This document shows positions 46,682 to 55,368 of a DNA stretch of 64,000 nucleotides, piece by piece (the stretch's first letter is position 1; each line of letters starts with the position of its first letter). The notes below the pieces were generated by a model. The model was given only the letters and a program-made list of their open reading frames with translations. It made no database searches and was not told the DNA's origin. The stretch is from Kiloniella majae. GTDB lineage: Bacteria; Pseudomonadota; Alphaproteobacteria; Kiloniellales; Kiloniellaceae. Both the position numbers and the translations under genes were made by a program. Location of the stretch: contig NZ_MTSZ01000001.1 in NCBI RefSeq assembly GCF_002118315.1, positions 1,178,001 to 1,242,000 of the forward strand. The letters run 5' to 3'.

Positions 46682-47296
46682 GTGATTACTATTTATGATT
46701 TAAAACCCAGGTTTCAAAACCTGCTACGCCCCCTTTGCGCCAAGCTAGTATCCATAGGAATCACGGCAAATCAGGTCACTATTTTTGCAGCTATTTTATC
46801 TGCTGTTGGTGGGGCCGCAATTCTATTCAATCCGACATCGCCTGTGCCATTATTCCTTTTGCCTGTCTTGCTTTTTATCCGCATGGCACTCAATGCCATA
46901 GACGGTATGATGGCACGGGAATTCAATCAAAAAAGCAATTTGGGTGCCATACTCAATGAGCTTACAGATGTAATCGCCGATGTTCTTCTTTATCTGCCCT
47001 TTGCGCTTATACCCGGTATCAACGCCTATTTGATTGTTGCCCTTGTAATGCTCGGGATCATGGTTGAAATGATTGGGGTTGTATCCATTCAAATTGGCGC
47101 ATCCCGCCGTTATGACGGCCCCTTTGGGAAAAGCGACCGCGCCTTTGCCTTTGGCTTTGTTGCCGTGGTCTTGGTTCTAGGTTTTGTGCCTGTTTTATGG
47201 CTGAATATATTACTTGCTGCTTTAGTTGCCCTGTCTTGTTACACGATATTTAATCGGGCCAAACAAGCCTTGAAAGAAGCAGGGGATCTATCATGA
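46682..47296 (+). CDS. ynbA: CDP-alcohol phosphatidyltransferase family protein (YnbA-like)
   Basis: 204 residues with several membrane helices. The CDP-alcohol motif reads NAIDGMMAR ... GAILNELTD: Asp 74, Gly 75, Ala 78, Arg 79, Gly 88 and Asp 96 are present, but the first and third metal-binding Asp are Asn 71 and Asn 92. From memory, E. coli YnbA has the same Asn variants (RMALNALDGM, GAILNE), so this marks the subfamily rather than a broken enzyme. The FGKSDRAFAFG segment is also shared. It would move a phosphatidyl group onto an unknown alcohol. GTG start at 46682; the end overlaps the next gene by 4 bp. Confidence 0.8.
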   Translation: MITIYDLKPRFQNLLRPLCAKLVSIGITANQVTIFAAILSAVGGAAILFNPTSPVPLFLLPVLLFIRMALNAIDGMMAREFNQKSNLGAILNELTDVIADVLLYLPFALIPGINAYLIVALVMLGIMVEMIGVVSIQIGASRRYDGPFGKSDRAFAFGFVAVVLVLGFVPVLWLNILLAALVALSCYTIFNRAKQALKEAGDLS

Positions 47297-48261
47297 ATTT
47301 GATTGAACAACTACCGATCACACAAAACCTGCTGTATATCATTGCTGGCGTTTATGTACTCTTATGTCTTGCCACCATTATTGTTTCCTTGATGCGTCGG
47401 GGACAAACACAGGAAAAACATCTGGAACTCTGGCTCAGGGTAAAGTCCTGGTGGTATATGATCACCATCTTTACCTTTGCCATCTGCATAAACAGAACAC
47501 TGTCCGTTATCTTCTTAGGCTTGATATCTTATCTCGCTTTGAAAGAATATCTGTCGATGATTCCGACCCGACGTGCTGATCGTCGTGTACTCTTTTGGGC
47601 CTATATCGCAATTCCTATACAGTATTACTGGGTCTATAGCGGCTGGTACGGCATGTTTATTATTTTCATTCCCGTATGGGTCTTTCTATTCCTTCCCTTC
47701 CGCATGGTTTTGAAGGGAGAAACAGATGGTTTTCTCAAAGCTATTGGTACCCTGAACTGGGGACTGATGATGACGGTCTTCAGCCTTTCCCATGCCGCGT
47801 ATCTAATTGTTCTTCCCGAAACGGCATCAGAACATCATACGCCTGTGTTTGATAAAAGCGGTGCAGCACTTTTATTCTTACTCGTACTGCTGACACAGTT
47901 TAACGATGTTGCTCAATATGTGTGGGGAAGGCTTATTGGCGGACCTAAGATTATTCCCAAAGTAAGCCCGGGGAAAACATGGGCCGGATTTTTAGGGGGT
48001 ATGGTTTCGACAGCATTATTATCGATGTTGTTATCTCTTGTTATCTCCCCCATGTCCCTGCACATGGCAGCTCTGGCCGGTATCATCATTTCCTTTACAG
48101 GTTTTATTGGTGACGTCACTATTTCAGCGGTAAAAAGAGATCTGAAAGTTAAGGATACAGGCAGCACAATACCCGGACACGGTGGCTTGCTCGACAGAGT
48201 AGATAGCTTGACCTACACAGCACCGATATTTTTCCATTTCCTTCGATATTTTTATTATTAA
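47293..48261 (+). CDS. ynbB: Phosphatidate cytidylyltransferase (CdsA/YnbB-like)
   Basis: 322 residues, many transmembrane helices. The C-terminal CDS signature is complete: SAVKRDLKVKDTGSTIPGHG then GLLDRVDS; KVSPGKTWAGFLGG is also typical. It makes CDP-diacylglycerol from CTP and phosphatidic acid. ATG overlaps the upstream stop (ATGA), so it is coupled to the CDP-alcohol transferase that would use its product. It is shorter and more divergent in the N-terminal half than housekeeping CdsA, supporting the YnbB-like label. Confidence 0.85.
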   Translation: MNLIEQLPITQNLLYIIAGVYVLLCLATIIVSLMRRGQTQEKHLELWLRVKSWWYMITIFTFAICINRTLSVIFLGLISYLALKEYLSMIPTRRADRRVLFWAYIAIPIQYYWVYSGWYGMFIIFIPVWVFLFLPFRMVLKGETDGFLKAIGTLNWGLMMTVFSLSHAAYLIVLPETASEHHTPVFDKSGAALLFLLVLLTQFNDVAQYVWGRLIGGPKIIPKVSPGKTWAGFLGGMVSTALLSMLLSLVISPMSLHMAALAGIIISFTGFIGDVTISAVKRDLKVKDTGSTIPGHGGLLDRVDSLTYTAPIFFHFLRYFYY

Positions 48262-48263
48262 CG

Positions 48264-48902
48264 ATGATCAATACTCTTCTCAGATCACTGTTCTTTATGT
48301 TTCTTGTCCGTCCTTTGGTATTAATCGGCTTGGGAATCAACATCCGAAACAGACACTCACTACCATCCCAAGGACCCGCTGTGATTATTGCCAATCACAA
48401 CTCACACCTTGATACACTGGTGATCCTGTCTCTCTTCCCGCTATCCTTGTTACCTCGCGTACGTCCCGTTGCTGCCGCAGATTACTTTCTCCGCAATCCC
48501 TTGCTTGCCTGGTTTGCAACCAAGATCATCGGCATCATCCCAATTCAACGCACGAGCAAAGGTGGAAATCCCTTACACCAAGCTTTTGAAGCCTTACGCA
48601 ACGATGAAGTTCTTATTATTTATCCCGAAGGGTCTCGCGGCGATCCTGAAGAATTAACAAAATTCAAAAAAGGTATTTCGCTGATTAGTAAAAAGTTTCC
48701 GGATGTTCCCATAACTCCGTTATTTTTACACGGATTAGGGAAAGCTCTTCCCAAGGGTGACGCTGTTTTTGTGCCGTTCTTTTGCGATATATTTGTTGGC
48801 GATGCTCAGTTTTGGGATGGGGAAAAAGATCGCTTCATGCAAAAACTGGAAGCACAGATAACTGATCTTTCTAAACAAGGGCACTTTCCCGAATGGATAT
48901 GA
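48264..48902 (+). CDS. Lysophospholipid acyltransferase (PlsC family)
   Basis: 212 residues. IIANHNSHLDTLVI contains the catalytic HX4D motif, IPIQRTSK the second and YPEGSRGDPEELTKFKKG the third acyltransferase motif. It adds a second acyl chain to lysophosphatidic acid or a related lysolipid. It begins 2 bp after the cytidylyltransferase gene, completing a three-gene unit that could make phosphatidic acid, CDP-diacylglycerol and a phospholipid in order. Confidence 0.9.
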   Translation: MINTLLRSLFFMFLVRPLVLIGLGINIRNRHSLPSQGPAVIIANHNSHLDTLVILSLFPLSLLPRVRPVAAADYFLRNPLLAWFATKIIGIIPIQRTSKGGNPLHQAFEALRNDEVLIIYPEGSRGDPEELTKFKKGISLISKKFPDVPITPLFLHGLGKALPKGDAVFVPFFCDIFVGDAQFWDGEKDRFMQKLEAQITDLSKQGHFPEWI

Positions 48903-48911
48903 TTTCTCAAC

Positions 48912-49781
48912 CTAGCTTCCTAGTGGTCTCTTCCCCTCAATAACAGCTTTATAGCCTTCCATCGCTTCATAGAGAAAATCAAGTAGAACTCTTACGCGAC
49001 GATTTTCCTTTATGTCGGCATGGACCAAAACCCACATTGTATTATCAGAAATCAGCTTGGCATCCGGAACGCGAACCAGGTGAGGATCTGTATCCCCCAT
49101 GTAACAGGGAAGCATGCCGATACCCATACCATTCCTCAACATAACCTGCACAGAGTTCGCAGAGGTTGCTATCGCAGAAATACGTGCAGGAAGGACAGGT
49201 TTTGCCGCCCCTTCGTAGCTTTGTGAAATCCAACGATCCAGCTTGGGACGGTCTGCCAAATACCCTGTAGAGGCGTAACACCCCAGAGGACTTTCGGCAA
49301 TTCGGCGTCCGACGGCGTCCGGTGGTGGATTACGAGTGATACGGATGACAACATCGGCTTCACGTTGCGAGAGCTTTGCCATTTGGTCAGAGCTTTCCAA
49401 CACCAGTTCCACCATCGGATAGAGTTCTTGAAAAGCTGCTATATTTGGGTGCAACAAACTTAAGAAAAGTGTTTCTGACATTGATAGCCGCACTTTGCCC
49501 GCGATTTGAGTATCTCGCGCAAAAACCCGACGATCCAGTTCTTGCATCGAGGCTTCTGCATCTTCCGCTGCAGATAAAATTTCGCGTCCGACATCACTTA
49601 AATGCAGTCCAGTTGTGACCCGTTCAAACAAGGGAACACCAACACCTTCTTCCAAAATTCGTAACCGTCTGGAAACCGTCGCATGCGTGACGTTTAACCG
49701 CCGGGATGCTTCCCGAACTGAACCTGATCGGGTTAAAGTTAGAAAGATACGAATATCATCCCAATTAAATGACTGGATCAT
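48912..49781 (-). CDS. LysR family transcriptional regulator
   Basis: 289 residues. FNWDDIRIFLTLTRSGSVREASRRLNVTHATVSRRLRILEEGVGVPLFER (about 4-53) is the LysR DNA-binding domain; the rest is the ligand domain. It is divergent from two small unknown genes, and it converges closely (9 bp) with the plsC-like gene. Target and effector unknown; the divergent small gene is the best candidate. Confidence 0.9.
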   Translation of the reverse strand: MIQSFNWDDIRIFLTLTRSGSVREASRRLNVTHATVSRRLRILEEGVGVPLFERVTTGLHLSDVGREILSAAEDAEASMQELDRRVFARDTQIAGKVRLSMSETLFLSLLHPNIAAFQELYPMVELVLESSDQMAKLSQREADVVIRITRNPPPDAVGRRIAESPLGCYASTGYLADRPKLDRWISQSYEGAAKPVLPARISAIATSANSVQVMLRNGMGIGMLPCYMGDTDPHLVRVPDAKLISDNTMWVLVHADIKENRRVRVLLDFLYEAMEGYKAVIEGKRPLGS

Positions 49782-49882
49782 TTTTCGTCCACAGTGTTTT
49801 AATTTTGGATAATTTCACATCCACCTACTTCGTGCCATCTTTTTCTTATTCCTACTCACACAAACACAAAATGGATAGAAAA

Positions 49883-50170
49883 ATGAAATACCAAGTAACA
49901 CTAATTGAAGCCGACATTCGCGAAGCCATGAACGGCGAAATGAGCTTGGCAATCAAGGCAAATAACGAAACCTTAGCCACTCTTGATTACTTCTGGACAC
50001 CAGAACATTTCACTGCACGCTTTAATGGTTTCGCGCCCACCATGCCCAAGCCAGCCCACCCCATGATCTTCCTCGGTAAGCCGATTGAGAGCATCAACAC
50101 ACTAAAACAAACACCAGAAACATCCCCTGTTGATGTCTTTAAAAACAACATCGTCGAGTTCGACGTCTAA
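49883..50170 (+). CDS. Unrecognised small protein
   Basis: 95 residues, probably cytoplasmic, no signal peptide or membrane helix. MKYQVTLIEADIREAMNGEM starts the protein, and it ends FKNNIVEFDV. ATG 49883 is chosen because GGAT lies 7 bp upstream; ATG 49871 is possible. Codon use looks native. I do not recognise the family. It is divergent from the LysR gene and 46 bp upstream of the secreted unknown, so all three may form one regulated unit. Confidence 0.6.
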   Translation: MKYQVTLIEADIREAMNGEMSLAIKANNETLATLDYFWTPEHFTARFNGFAPTMPKPAHPMIFLGKPIESINTLKQTPETSPVDVFKNNIVEFDV

Positions 50171-50216
50171 TCACTTTTCTTCGTGATTTAACGCACATAA
50201 AATATGGAAAAATTCA

Positions 50217-50915
50217 ATGAAATCAATGATATTACTACTCACAGCAACAGCCATTTTTGTGAGCAGCAACTCCTTGTCCTTTGCGGAAACATCCAACAAA
50301 GGTGTTCTCGCCCTGATCAATACAAACGATACCGCTGCCTATGACAGTAAACTGGAACACTTTGAAACCAAGCTTAATACCCAAGGCTGTAATATTTTGC
50401 GCGAGGGTCCGGTAATTGCTGAAGATGGTGATATAGATCTGGATCAGCCTAATCGCTTTATCTACATGACTTGCACATCTTCATTACTGGGACGCCCAGA
50501 TGGCAGAGCATTAATATCAGAACTAAACCAAGGTATTGAGTATGCTGTTGCCGTAGAAGGGATATCCATTTTACACGACGATACCTCTTTCAATAAAACA
50601 GCAACGGCCCGCTCCTATATTCTCAAGGTCAGTCACTACAATAATACGGCACCCACCCAAAGAGATCAGGATTTATCAACCCTGGGGGAGCTTGTTCATC
50701 CAAGGTCGGACACCTACCAAACAGAAGCCTTTATCGAGGTCTCACAAGCCTATGGTATGCCCACCCCTGACGAAGCGGTTGTTATCTATTACGACAGTCC
50801 TGAAGCAGGTGATCGTTTTCGTAAACACAATCCTGATGTTCTGGAAAAAATCGTCGACTTCAATGATAAACATCTCAACGATTTTATTTATTATGTTGCC
50901 CAAAGCAGGCGATAA
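50217..50915 (+). CDS. Unrecognised secreted protein
   Basis: 232 residues with a clear signal peptide (MKSMILLLTATAIFVSSNSLS, cleavage near FAE). The mature part has two Cys (GCNIL and MTCTS) that could form a disulfide. Near the end, TPDEAVVIYYDSPEAGDRFRKHNPDVLEKIVDFN resembles the dimeric alpha-beta barrel (DUF1330/EthD/NIPSNAP-like) style, but I cannot assign it. It follows the small unknown gene and faces the convergent hydrolase gene of the LIV operon. Confidence 0.7.
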   Translation: MKSMILLLTATAIFVSSNSLSFAETSNKGVLALINTNDTAAYDSKLEHFETKLNTQGCNILREGPVIAEDGDIDLDQPNRFIYMTCTSSLLGRPDGRALISELNQGIEYAVAVEGISILHDDTSFNKTATARSYILKVSHYNNTAPTQRDQDLSTLGELVHPRSDTYQTEAFIEVSQAYGMPTPDEAVVIYYDSPEAGDRFRKHNPDVLEKIVDFNDKHLNDFIYYVAQSRR

Positions 50916-50952
50916 TCAGGGATCGTTTCTTTTATCTTCACAAAACTATGCG

Positions 50953-51798
50953 TCAGCTTTCCAGCTGGCGTGTAGCCCATTGGAACAAGGCACTTTCTTT
51001 CTGCGCTAGTTGCGCAACAACAGAAAGGTGATGACAGTTCGCCGCGTTCATACGATCAAGCCGTTCGAACCTATTTCCCCACACCTTCTCCAGATTATCA
51101 GACTGTCGATGAAAACCACGACTTTCATCACCGCCAACAACGAGGAGAAAAGGGCAGATATTTTGTGGCTCAACAAATAAGGGGCTTAACGATTTTGCCT
51201 CATCCATATCCAGTCCCAGTTTGTTATTAATTGATGTTGGAACTAGCTGTGTAAGGTCAAAAAGACCGCTAATTGCAATTGCACTGTGTATTGGGTTTAC
51301 ATCAGCGGGCAAGCCATAGCTTGACCAGTCCGTGGCTAATAACATCCCAACCAGATGTCCGCCCGCCGAATGTCCACTAATTTGAATTTTACGGGGATCA
51401 TAGCCATGTTTACCTGCATGCTGCCAAAGCCAGACAAAAGCCTGTCTGATTTCTTCTGTAAGTTCTCTCAGTGTTACTGTCGGACAAAGATCGTAACCAA
51501 GCATGGCAACATTCACGCCCGCATCCAGAAAGGCCTTGGCCAGAAAGCTGGACTGGCTTTTATCCATTGCCTGCCAATAACCCCCGTGAATAAAAACGTG
51601 CAATGGCGCGTCTCTATTCTCTGTGAGGTAAAGATCCAGCTTTGCCCGCTCACCTGCTCCGTAAGAAAGATCCAGCATTCCAGAAACAGTTTTACTGAAA
51701 TCTGAAGCACGTCGTTCCCAATCCGCAAAAATGTCCATGTGGTCCGGTATCGCCGCACGGACATTGTAAAGCTTGTCTAATTCAAGATCTATTGTCAC
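50953..51798 (-). CDS. Alpha/beta hydrolase, kynurenine formamidase/carboxylesterase-like
   Basis: 281 residues. VFIHGGYWQAMDKSQSSFLA is the HGGY/W oxyanion motif, and QISGHSAGGHLVGML the nucleophile elbow (GHSAG) of the arylformamidase/BD-FAE group; VVGGDESRGFHRQ and NCHHLSVV supply the acid and His. GTG start at 51798, only 3 bp after the livF stop, so it is translationally coupled to the LIV-type transporter. It probably hydrolyses the imported compound (an amide, formamide or ester). Confidence 0.85.
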   Translation of the reverse strand: MTIDLELDKLYNVRAAIPDHMDIFADWERRASDFSKTVSGMLDLSYGAGERAKLDLYLTENRDAPLHVFIHGGYWQAMDKSQSSFLAKAFLDAGVNVAMLGYDLCPTVTLRELTEEIRQAFVWLWQHAGKHGYDPRKIQISGHSAGGHLVGMLLATDWSSYGLPADVNPIHSAIAISGLFDLTQLVPTSINNKLGLDMDEAKSLSPLFVEPQNICPFLLVVGGDESRGFHRQSDNLEKVWGNRFERLDRMNAANCHHLSVVAQLAQKESALFQWATRQLES

Positions 51799-51801
51799 GA
51801 C

Positions 51802-52512
51802 TTACACCCCCAGATACCGATGCTGCATGTCTTCATTTGCCAACAGATCTTCTGAACTGCCCGACCAGACTACACGACCCTTTTCCATCACATAATGCCG
51901 ATCGGCAATCCGGGCCATCGCCTCGGGGTGTTTATCAATCACGAGAATTGCCTGTCCGGATTTCTTGAGATTATGCTCCAGAACATGCCAGATTTCATCG
52001 CGAATAATCGGAGCCAAACCTTCCGTAGCTTCGTCCAAGATCATAAAGCTCGGGTTTGTCATCAAGGCACGCCCGATCGCCAACATTTGTTGCTCACCAC
52101 CAGAAAGTGTCCGGGCGTATTGCTTGGCCCGTTCTCTGAGCCGGGGGAACAGGTCCATCACCATATCAACGGACCAGGGATCATCGACACCTGCGTGATT
52201 GGCTGCAGTCGCAACCAGATTTTCAAACACGGTCAGGTTCGAAAAAACCTGTCGTCCTTCGGGAACATACCCAATACCCAGTTGCGCTATACTATGGCTT
52301 CTGAAGTCCTGAATGGCGACACCGCCAAATGAGATCTCTCCCCTTTTTGAAGGTGTAAGGCCCATAATCGAACGAACAGTGGTGGTTTTCCCCATGCCAT
52401 TACGCCCCATAAGGGTAACAACCTCACCGGCCTTGATTTCCAAATCAACACCGAACAGAACCTGACTGGAACCATAACTGGTTTCAACGCCTGAAAGCTT
52501 CAAATCCCCCAT
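51802..52512 (-). CDS. livF: LIV-type ABC transporter ATP-binding protein LivF
   Basis: 236 residues. GRNGMGKTTTVRSIMGL (Walker A), LSGGEQQMLAIGRALM (signature) and FMILDEATEGLAP (Walker B) are the LivF pattern; the DEATEGLAP form distinguishes LivF from LivG. ATG is immediately downstream of the livG stop. Cytoplasmic ATPase of a high-affinity amino acid or amide importer. Confidence 0.93.
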   Translation of the reverse strand: MGDLKLSGVETSYGSSQVLFGVDLEIKAGEVVTLMGRNGMGKTTTVRSIMGLTPSKRGEISFGGVAIQDFRSHSIAQLGIGYVPEGRQVFSNLTVFENLVATAANHAGVDDPWSVDMVMDLFPRLRERAKQYARTLSGGEQQMLAIGRALMTNPSFMILDEATEGLAPIIRDEIWHVLEHNLKKSGQAILVIDKHPEAMARIADRHYVMEKGRVVWSGSSEDLLANEDMQHRYLGV

Positions 52513-53259
52513 TTAATAGTCCCCCAGATAAGCACGCCGTACCTCGGGATGGTTCTTAATCTCATCTGGCGTTCCCGTTATCAACACCTGCCCTTTGACC
52601 AACACAGTAATTATATCCGCAAGGGCAAAAACCACATCCATGTCATGTTCAACCAACAGCATGGTTACATCCCCTTTCAAGGGACGTAAAAGTTCCATCA
52701 TGCGTAAAGATTCCGATTGCCCCATACCTGCCATAGGCTCGTCCAGTAACAACATGGACGGCGCTGTTGCCAAGACCATCGCCAATTCCAGCTGCCTTTG
52801 TTGTCCGTGAGCCAGATCCATAACCGGACTATCGGCAAAATCAGAAAGACCTACGCGTTCCAGTATTTTCCGTGCCGGGGTACGTAAGCTGTGATCCCTA
52901 CGCGCGTTATCCCAAAAGCGAAAACTGTGACCTTGTTGAGACTGTATTGCCATCGCCACGTTATCTTCAGCAGTAAATTCGGGCAGTAAACTCGTGATTT
53001 GATATGACCGCTGTAATCCTGATCTTGCACGTTTATCCACGGGCCAATGGGTCACATCCTGCCCATCAAAACGAACACGCCCTGTATCGGATTGCAGCTC
53101 ACCCGACAACTGAGCAATAGCTGTGGATTTACCTGCCCCATTCGGGCCGATTAATCCATGAATAGTCCCACGCTTAACGGTAAAGGTCAGACCGTCACTT
53201 GCAGCAATCGCCCCAAAGCATTTTGTCAGACTTATGACTTCAAGAATAGGATCAGCCAT
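52513..53259 (-). CDS. livG: LIV-type ABC transporter ATP-binding protein LivG
   Basis: 248 residues. GPNGAGKSTAIAQLSGE (Walker A), LAHGQQRQLELAMVLAT (a degenerate LivG signature), MLLLDEPMAGM (Walker B) and MLLVEHDMDVVFALAD (H-loop). Overlaps livM by 8 bp. Partner ATPase of LivF. Confidence 0.93.
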   Translation of the reverse strand: MADPILEVISLTKCFGAIAASDGLTFTVKRGTIHGLIGPNGAGKSTAIAQLSGELQSDTGRVRFDGQDVTHWPVDKRARSGLQRSYQITSLLPEFTAEDNVAMAIQSQQGHSFRFWDNARRDHSLRTPARKILERVGLSDFADSPVMDLAHGQQRQLELAMVLATAPSMLLLDEPMAGMGQSESLRMMELLRPLKGDVTMLLVEHDMDVVFALADIITVLVKGQVLITGTPDEIKNHPEVRRAYLGDY

Positions 53260-54268
53260 TATCTGCCCCCTTCCCGATCAACAGGCCGTAAAGCCCCTTA
53301 CGGGCAAAAAGCACGATCAAGACCAGCATCGGCCCAAGGAAAATCATCCAGTGCTCTGTCCAACCCGCCAAAACTTCTTCCATCAGCAACAAAGCAGCAG
53401 AGCCAAGAACCGGACCGATGAGTGAACCCATACCACCGAGAATAACCATAATCATGATTTCTCCCGAGCCGGTCCAATGCATCAATCCCGGACCAACAAA
53501 CTCGGTATGGTTCGCCAATAAAGCTCCGGCAAGCCCCGCAATCATGCCCGACAGAACAAATGCCATCAGCTTGTAGCGATAAACAGGATACCCCAGCGCC
53601 TTCATTCTGACTTCGTTCTGTCGACACCCGCGCAGAACCATGCCAAACCGACTTTTCACAATCCGCGAACAACACCACAGACACAAAAGCAAGAGAACCA
53701 GACAGGTAAAGTAAAAACTTTTAGCGTCATATAGATCCAACAGAGGAATTTCACTTCTCTCCCATATATTAAGGCCGTCTTCGCCGCCATAGGTCGGAAT
53801 AGAGATCATGAAAAAATACAACATCTGGGCAAAAGCCAGTGTTATCATAATGAAGTAAACACCTGATGTTCGCAGGCTCAACGCCCCGATAATTAATGCC
53901 AACAAACCACTAAAAATCATTGCAAGAGGCCATTGGATAAAAGCCTGCGTTGTCCCCTGCCACTCCCCGGGTAAAAAGACCACAGCAGTGCCTTCGTAGC
54001 TGTGGTGGGTCAAAATACCAACCACATAAGCGCCCAAGCCCAGAAAAGCACCATGACCAAAGCTAACCATCCCGCCATAGCCAAGGATAAGATCCAAACT
54101 TATAGCCACAAGCGCATAGATCAGGATACGGCTTGCGATATCAACCAGAAAAGGTTCATTGAAGAGGTTTGCAAACAGAGGAACGGCAAAGAGAACCAAA
54201 ATCCCAACCAGAGAAACGATCTTTGTTCTTAAGCTGGCCTCTGAACCTATAATCTTATTTAAAAACAT
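53252..54268 (-). CDS. livM: LIV-type ABC transporter permease LivM
   Basis: 338 residues, about ten helices. SLDLILGYGGMVSFGHGAFLGLGAYVVG is the LivM signature, and GMIAGLAGALLANHTEFVGP with ILGGMGSLIGPVLGSAALL the conserved C-terminal region. Forms the inner-membrane channel with LivH. It starts 8 bp after livH. Confidence 0.92.
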   Translation of the reverse strand: MFLNKIIGSEASLRTKIVSLVGILVLFAVPLFANLFNEPFLVDIASRILIYALVAISLDLILGYGGMVSFGHGAFLGLGAYVVGILTHHSYEGTAVVFLPGEWQGTTQAFIQWPLAMIFSGLLALIIGALSLRTSGVYFIMITLAFAQMLYFFMISIPTYGGEDGLNIWERSEIPLLDLYDAKSFYFTCLVLLLLCLWCCSRIVKSRFGMVLRGCRQNEVRMKALGYPVYRYKLMAFVLSGMIAGLAGALLANHTEFVGPGLMHWTGSGEIMIMVILGGMGSLIGPVLGSAALLLMEEVLAGWTEHWMIFLGPMLVLIVLFARKGLYGLLIGKGADNG

Positions 54269-54276
54269 ATGGCCAG

Positions 54277-55203
54277 TTAGCTCCCGTATGCTTGGAACAA
54301 ACCACGGGGCTTCCAGATCAACACCACAGCCATCAACACATAGATAGCAACAGATGACATGGAAGCAGCAACAGTATCCGCAGATGCAGGATCAAGAAGT
54401 TCCCGCATGATGGTAGGTAAAAAGGCCCGCCCATAGGTATCAACCATCCCCACCAGCAACGCACCAACCAGTGCGCCACGGACAGAGCCAATCCCCCCAA
54501 TAATAATAACTACAAAGGTAAGGATCAGAATTTTTTCACCCATGCCAACCTCAACCGCCAGCATCGGGCCAGCCAACGCCCCGGCAAGGCCCGCAAGCAT
54601 CGCCCCTATCCCGAAGACAATGGTATAAAGTTGATCGATATTTACCCCCAGGGCGCCCACCATTTCACGATGTGTTGCCCCTGCCCGGATCAACATCCCC
54701 ACCCGGGTGTGAATGATCAGATGCCGCAGAAGCAACGCAACAATCAGGCCCGCCCCGATAATAAAAAGACGATAGGATGGATAAGGCGCTCCGGGAATGA
54801 ATTCCAAGGTCCCTGAAAGAAGTTCCGGCGTTGATAAAAACAGAGCTTGAGGGCCCCACAGGATTTTAACGAGCTCATTAAAAAACAATATCATGCCAAA
54901 GGTTGCGAGTACCTGATCAAGGTGATCACGATTATACAATCTGCGCAAAGCAGAGAATTCCAACAACATTCCGGTTAATCCCGCAGCCCCCAGAGCAGCA
55001 AGAATACCAAGAACAAAGCTGTCGCTTGCCTGCGTTACACTGGCCGCGACATAAGCCCCGATCATATAGAGAGACCCGTGAGCCAGATTAATGAGGTGCA
55101 TAATTCCAAAAACCAGCGTCAAACCCGCTGCCATAAGGAAAAGCATTACCCCTTGTTGAAGCCCGTTCAGCGACTGTTCAAAAAACAGTTCTATCGTTAA
55201 CAT
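54277..55203 (-). CDS. livH: LIV-type ABC transporter permease LivH
   Basis: 308 residues from ATG 55203, exactly the usual LivH length; the frame extends 26 residues upstream through a 10-bp tandem repeat, which is unlikely to be translated. GVMLFLMAAGLTLVFGIMHLINLAHGSLYMIGAY is the LivH N-terminal signature, and VIIIGGIGSVRGALVGALLVG the C-terminal one. Pairs with LivM in the membrane. Confidence 0.92.
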   Translation of the reverse strand: MLTIELFFEQSLNGLQQGVMLFLMAAGLTLVFGIMHLINLAHGSLYMIGAYVAASVTQASDSFVLGILAALGAAGLTGMLLEFSALRRLYNRDHLDQVLATFGMILFFNELVKILWGPQALFLSTPELLSGTLEFIPGAPYPSYRLFIIGAGLIVALLLRHLIIHTRVGMLIRAGATHREMVGALGVNIDQLYTIVFGIGAMLAGLAGALAGPMLAVEVGMGEKILILTFVVIIIGGIGSVRGALVGALLVGMVDTYGRAFLPTIMRELLDPASADTVAASMSSVAIYVLMAVVLIWKPRGLFQAYGS

Positions 55204-55218
55204 AAACACATTCCAAAC

Positions 55219-55258
55219 ATGGCCAAATATGACCAGATACGGCCAGACATGACCAAGC
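55219..55258. repeat. Four-copy 10-bp tandem repeat in the livH leader
   Basis: ATGGCCAAAT, ATGACCAGAT, ACGGCCAGAC and ATGACCAAGC lie head to tail at 55219-55258, 16 bp upstream of the livH start (minus strand). The period is about one DNA turn and consensus is AYGRCCARAY-like. Origin may be slippage; a regulator phased on one DNA face is possible. Confidence 0.65.
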
Positions 55259-55368
55259 CAAACACCCTCATTTAGCAGCAAGACCGATTGCCATCCAGAG
55301 TGCGAAAAGCTTGTCCAGATGGTAATCGACCCTGACGCTAAGGGCCTATCATTAGGCTTTGGTTATAC

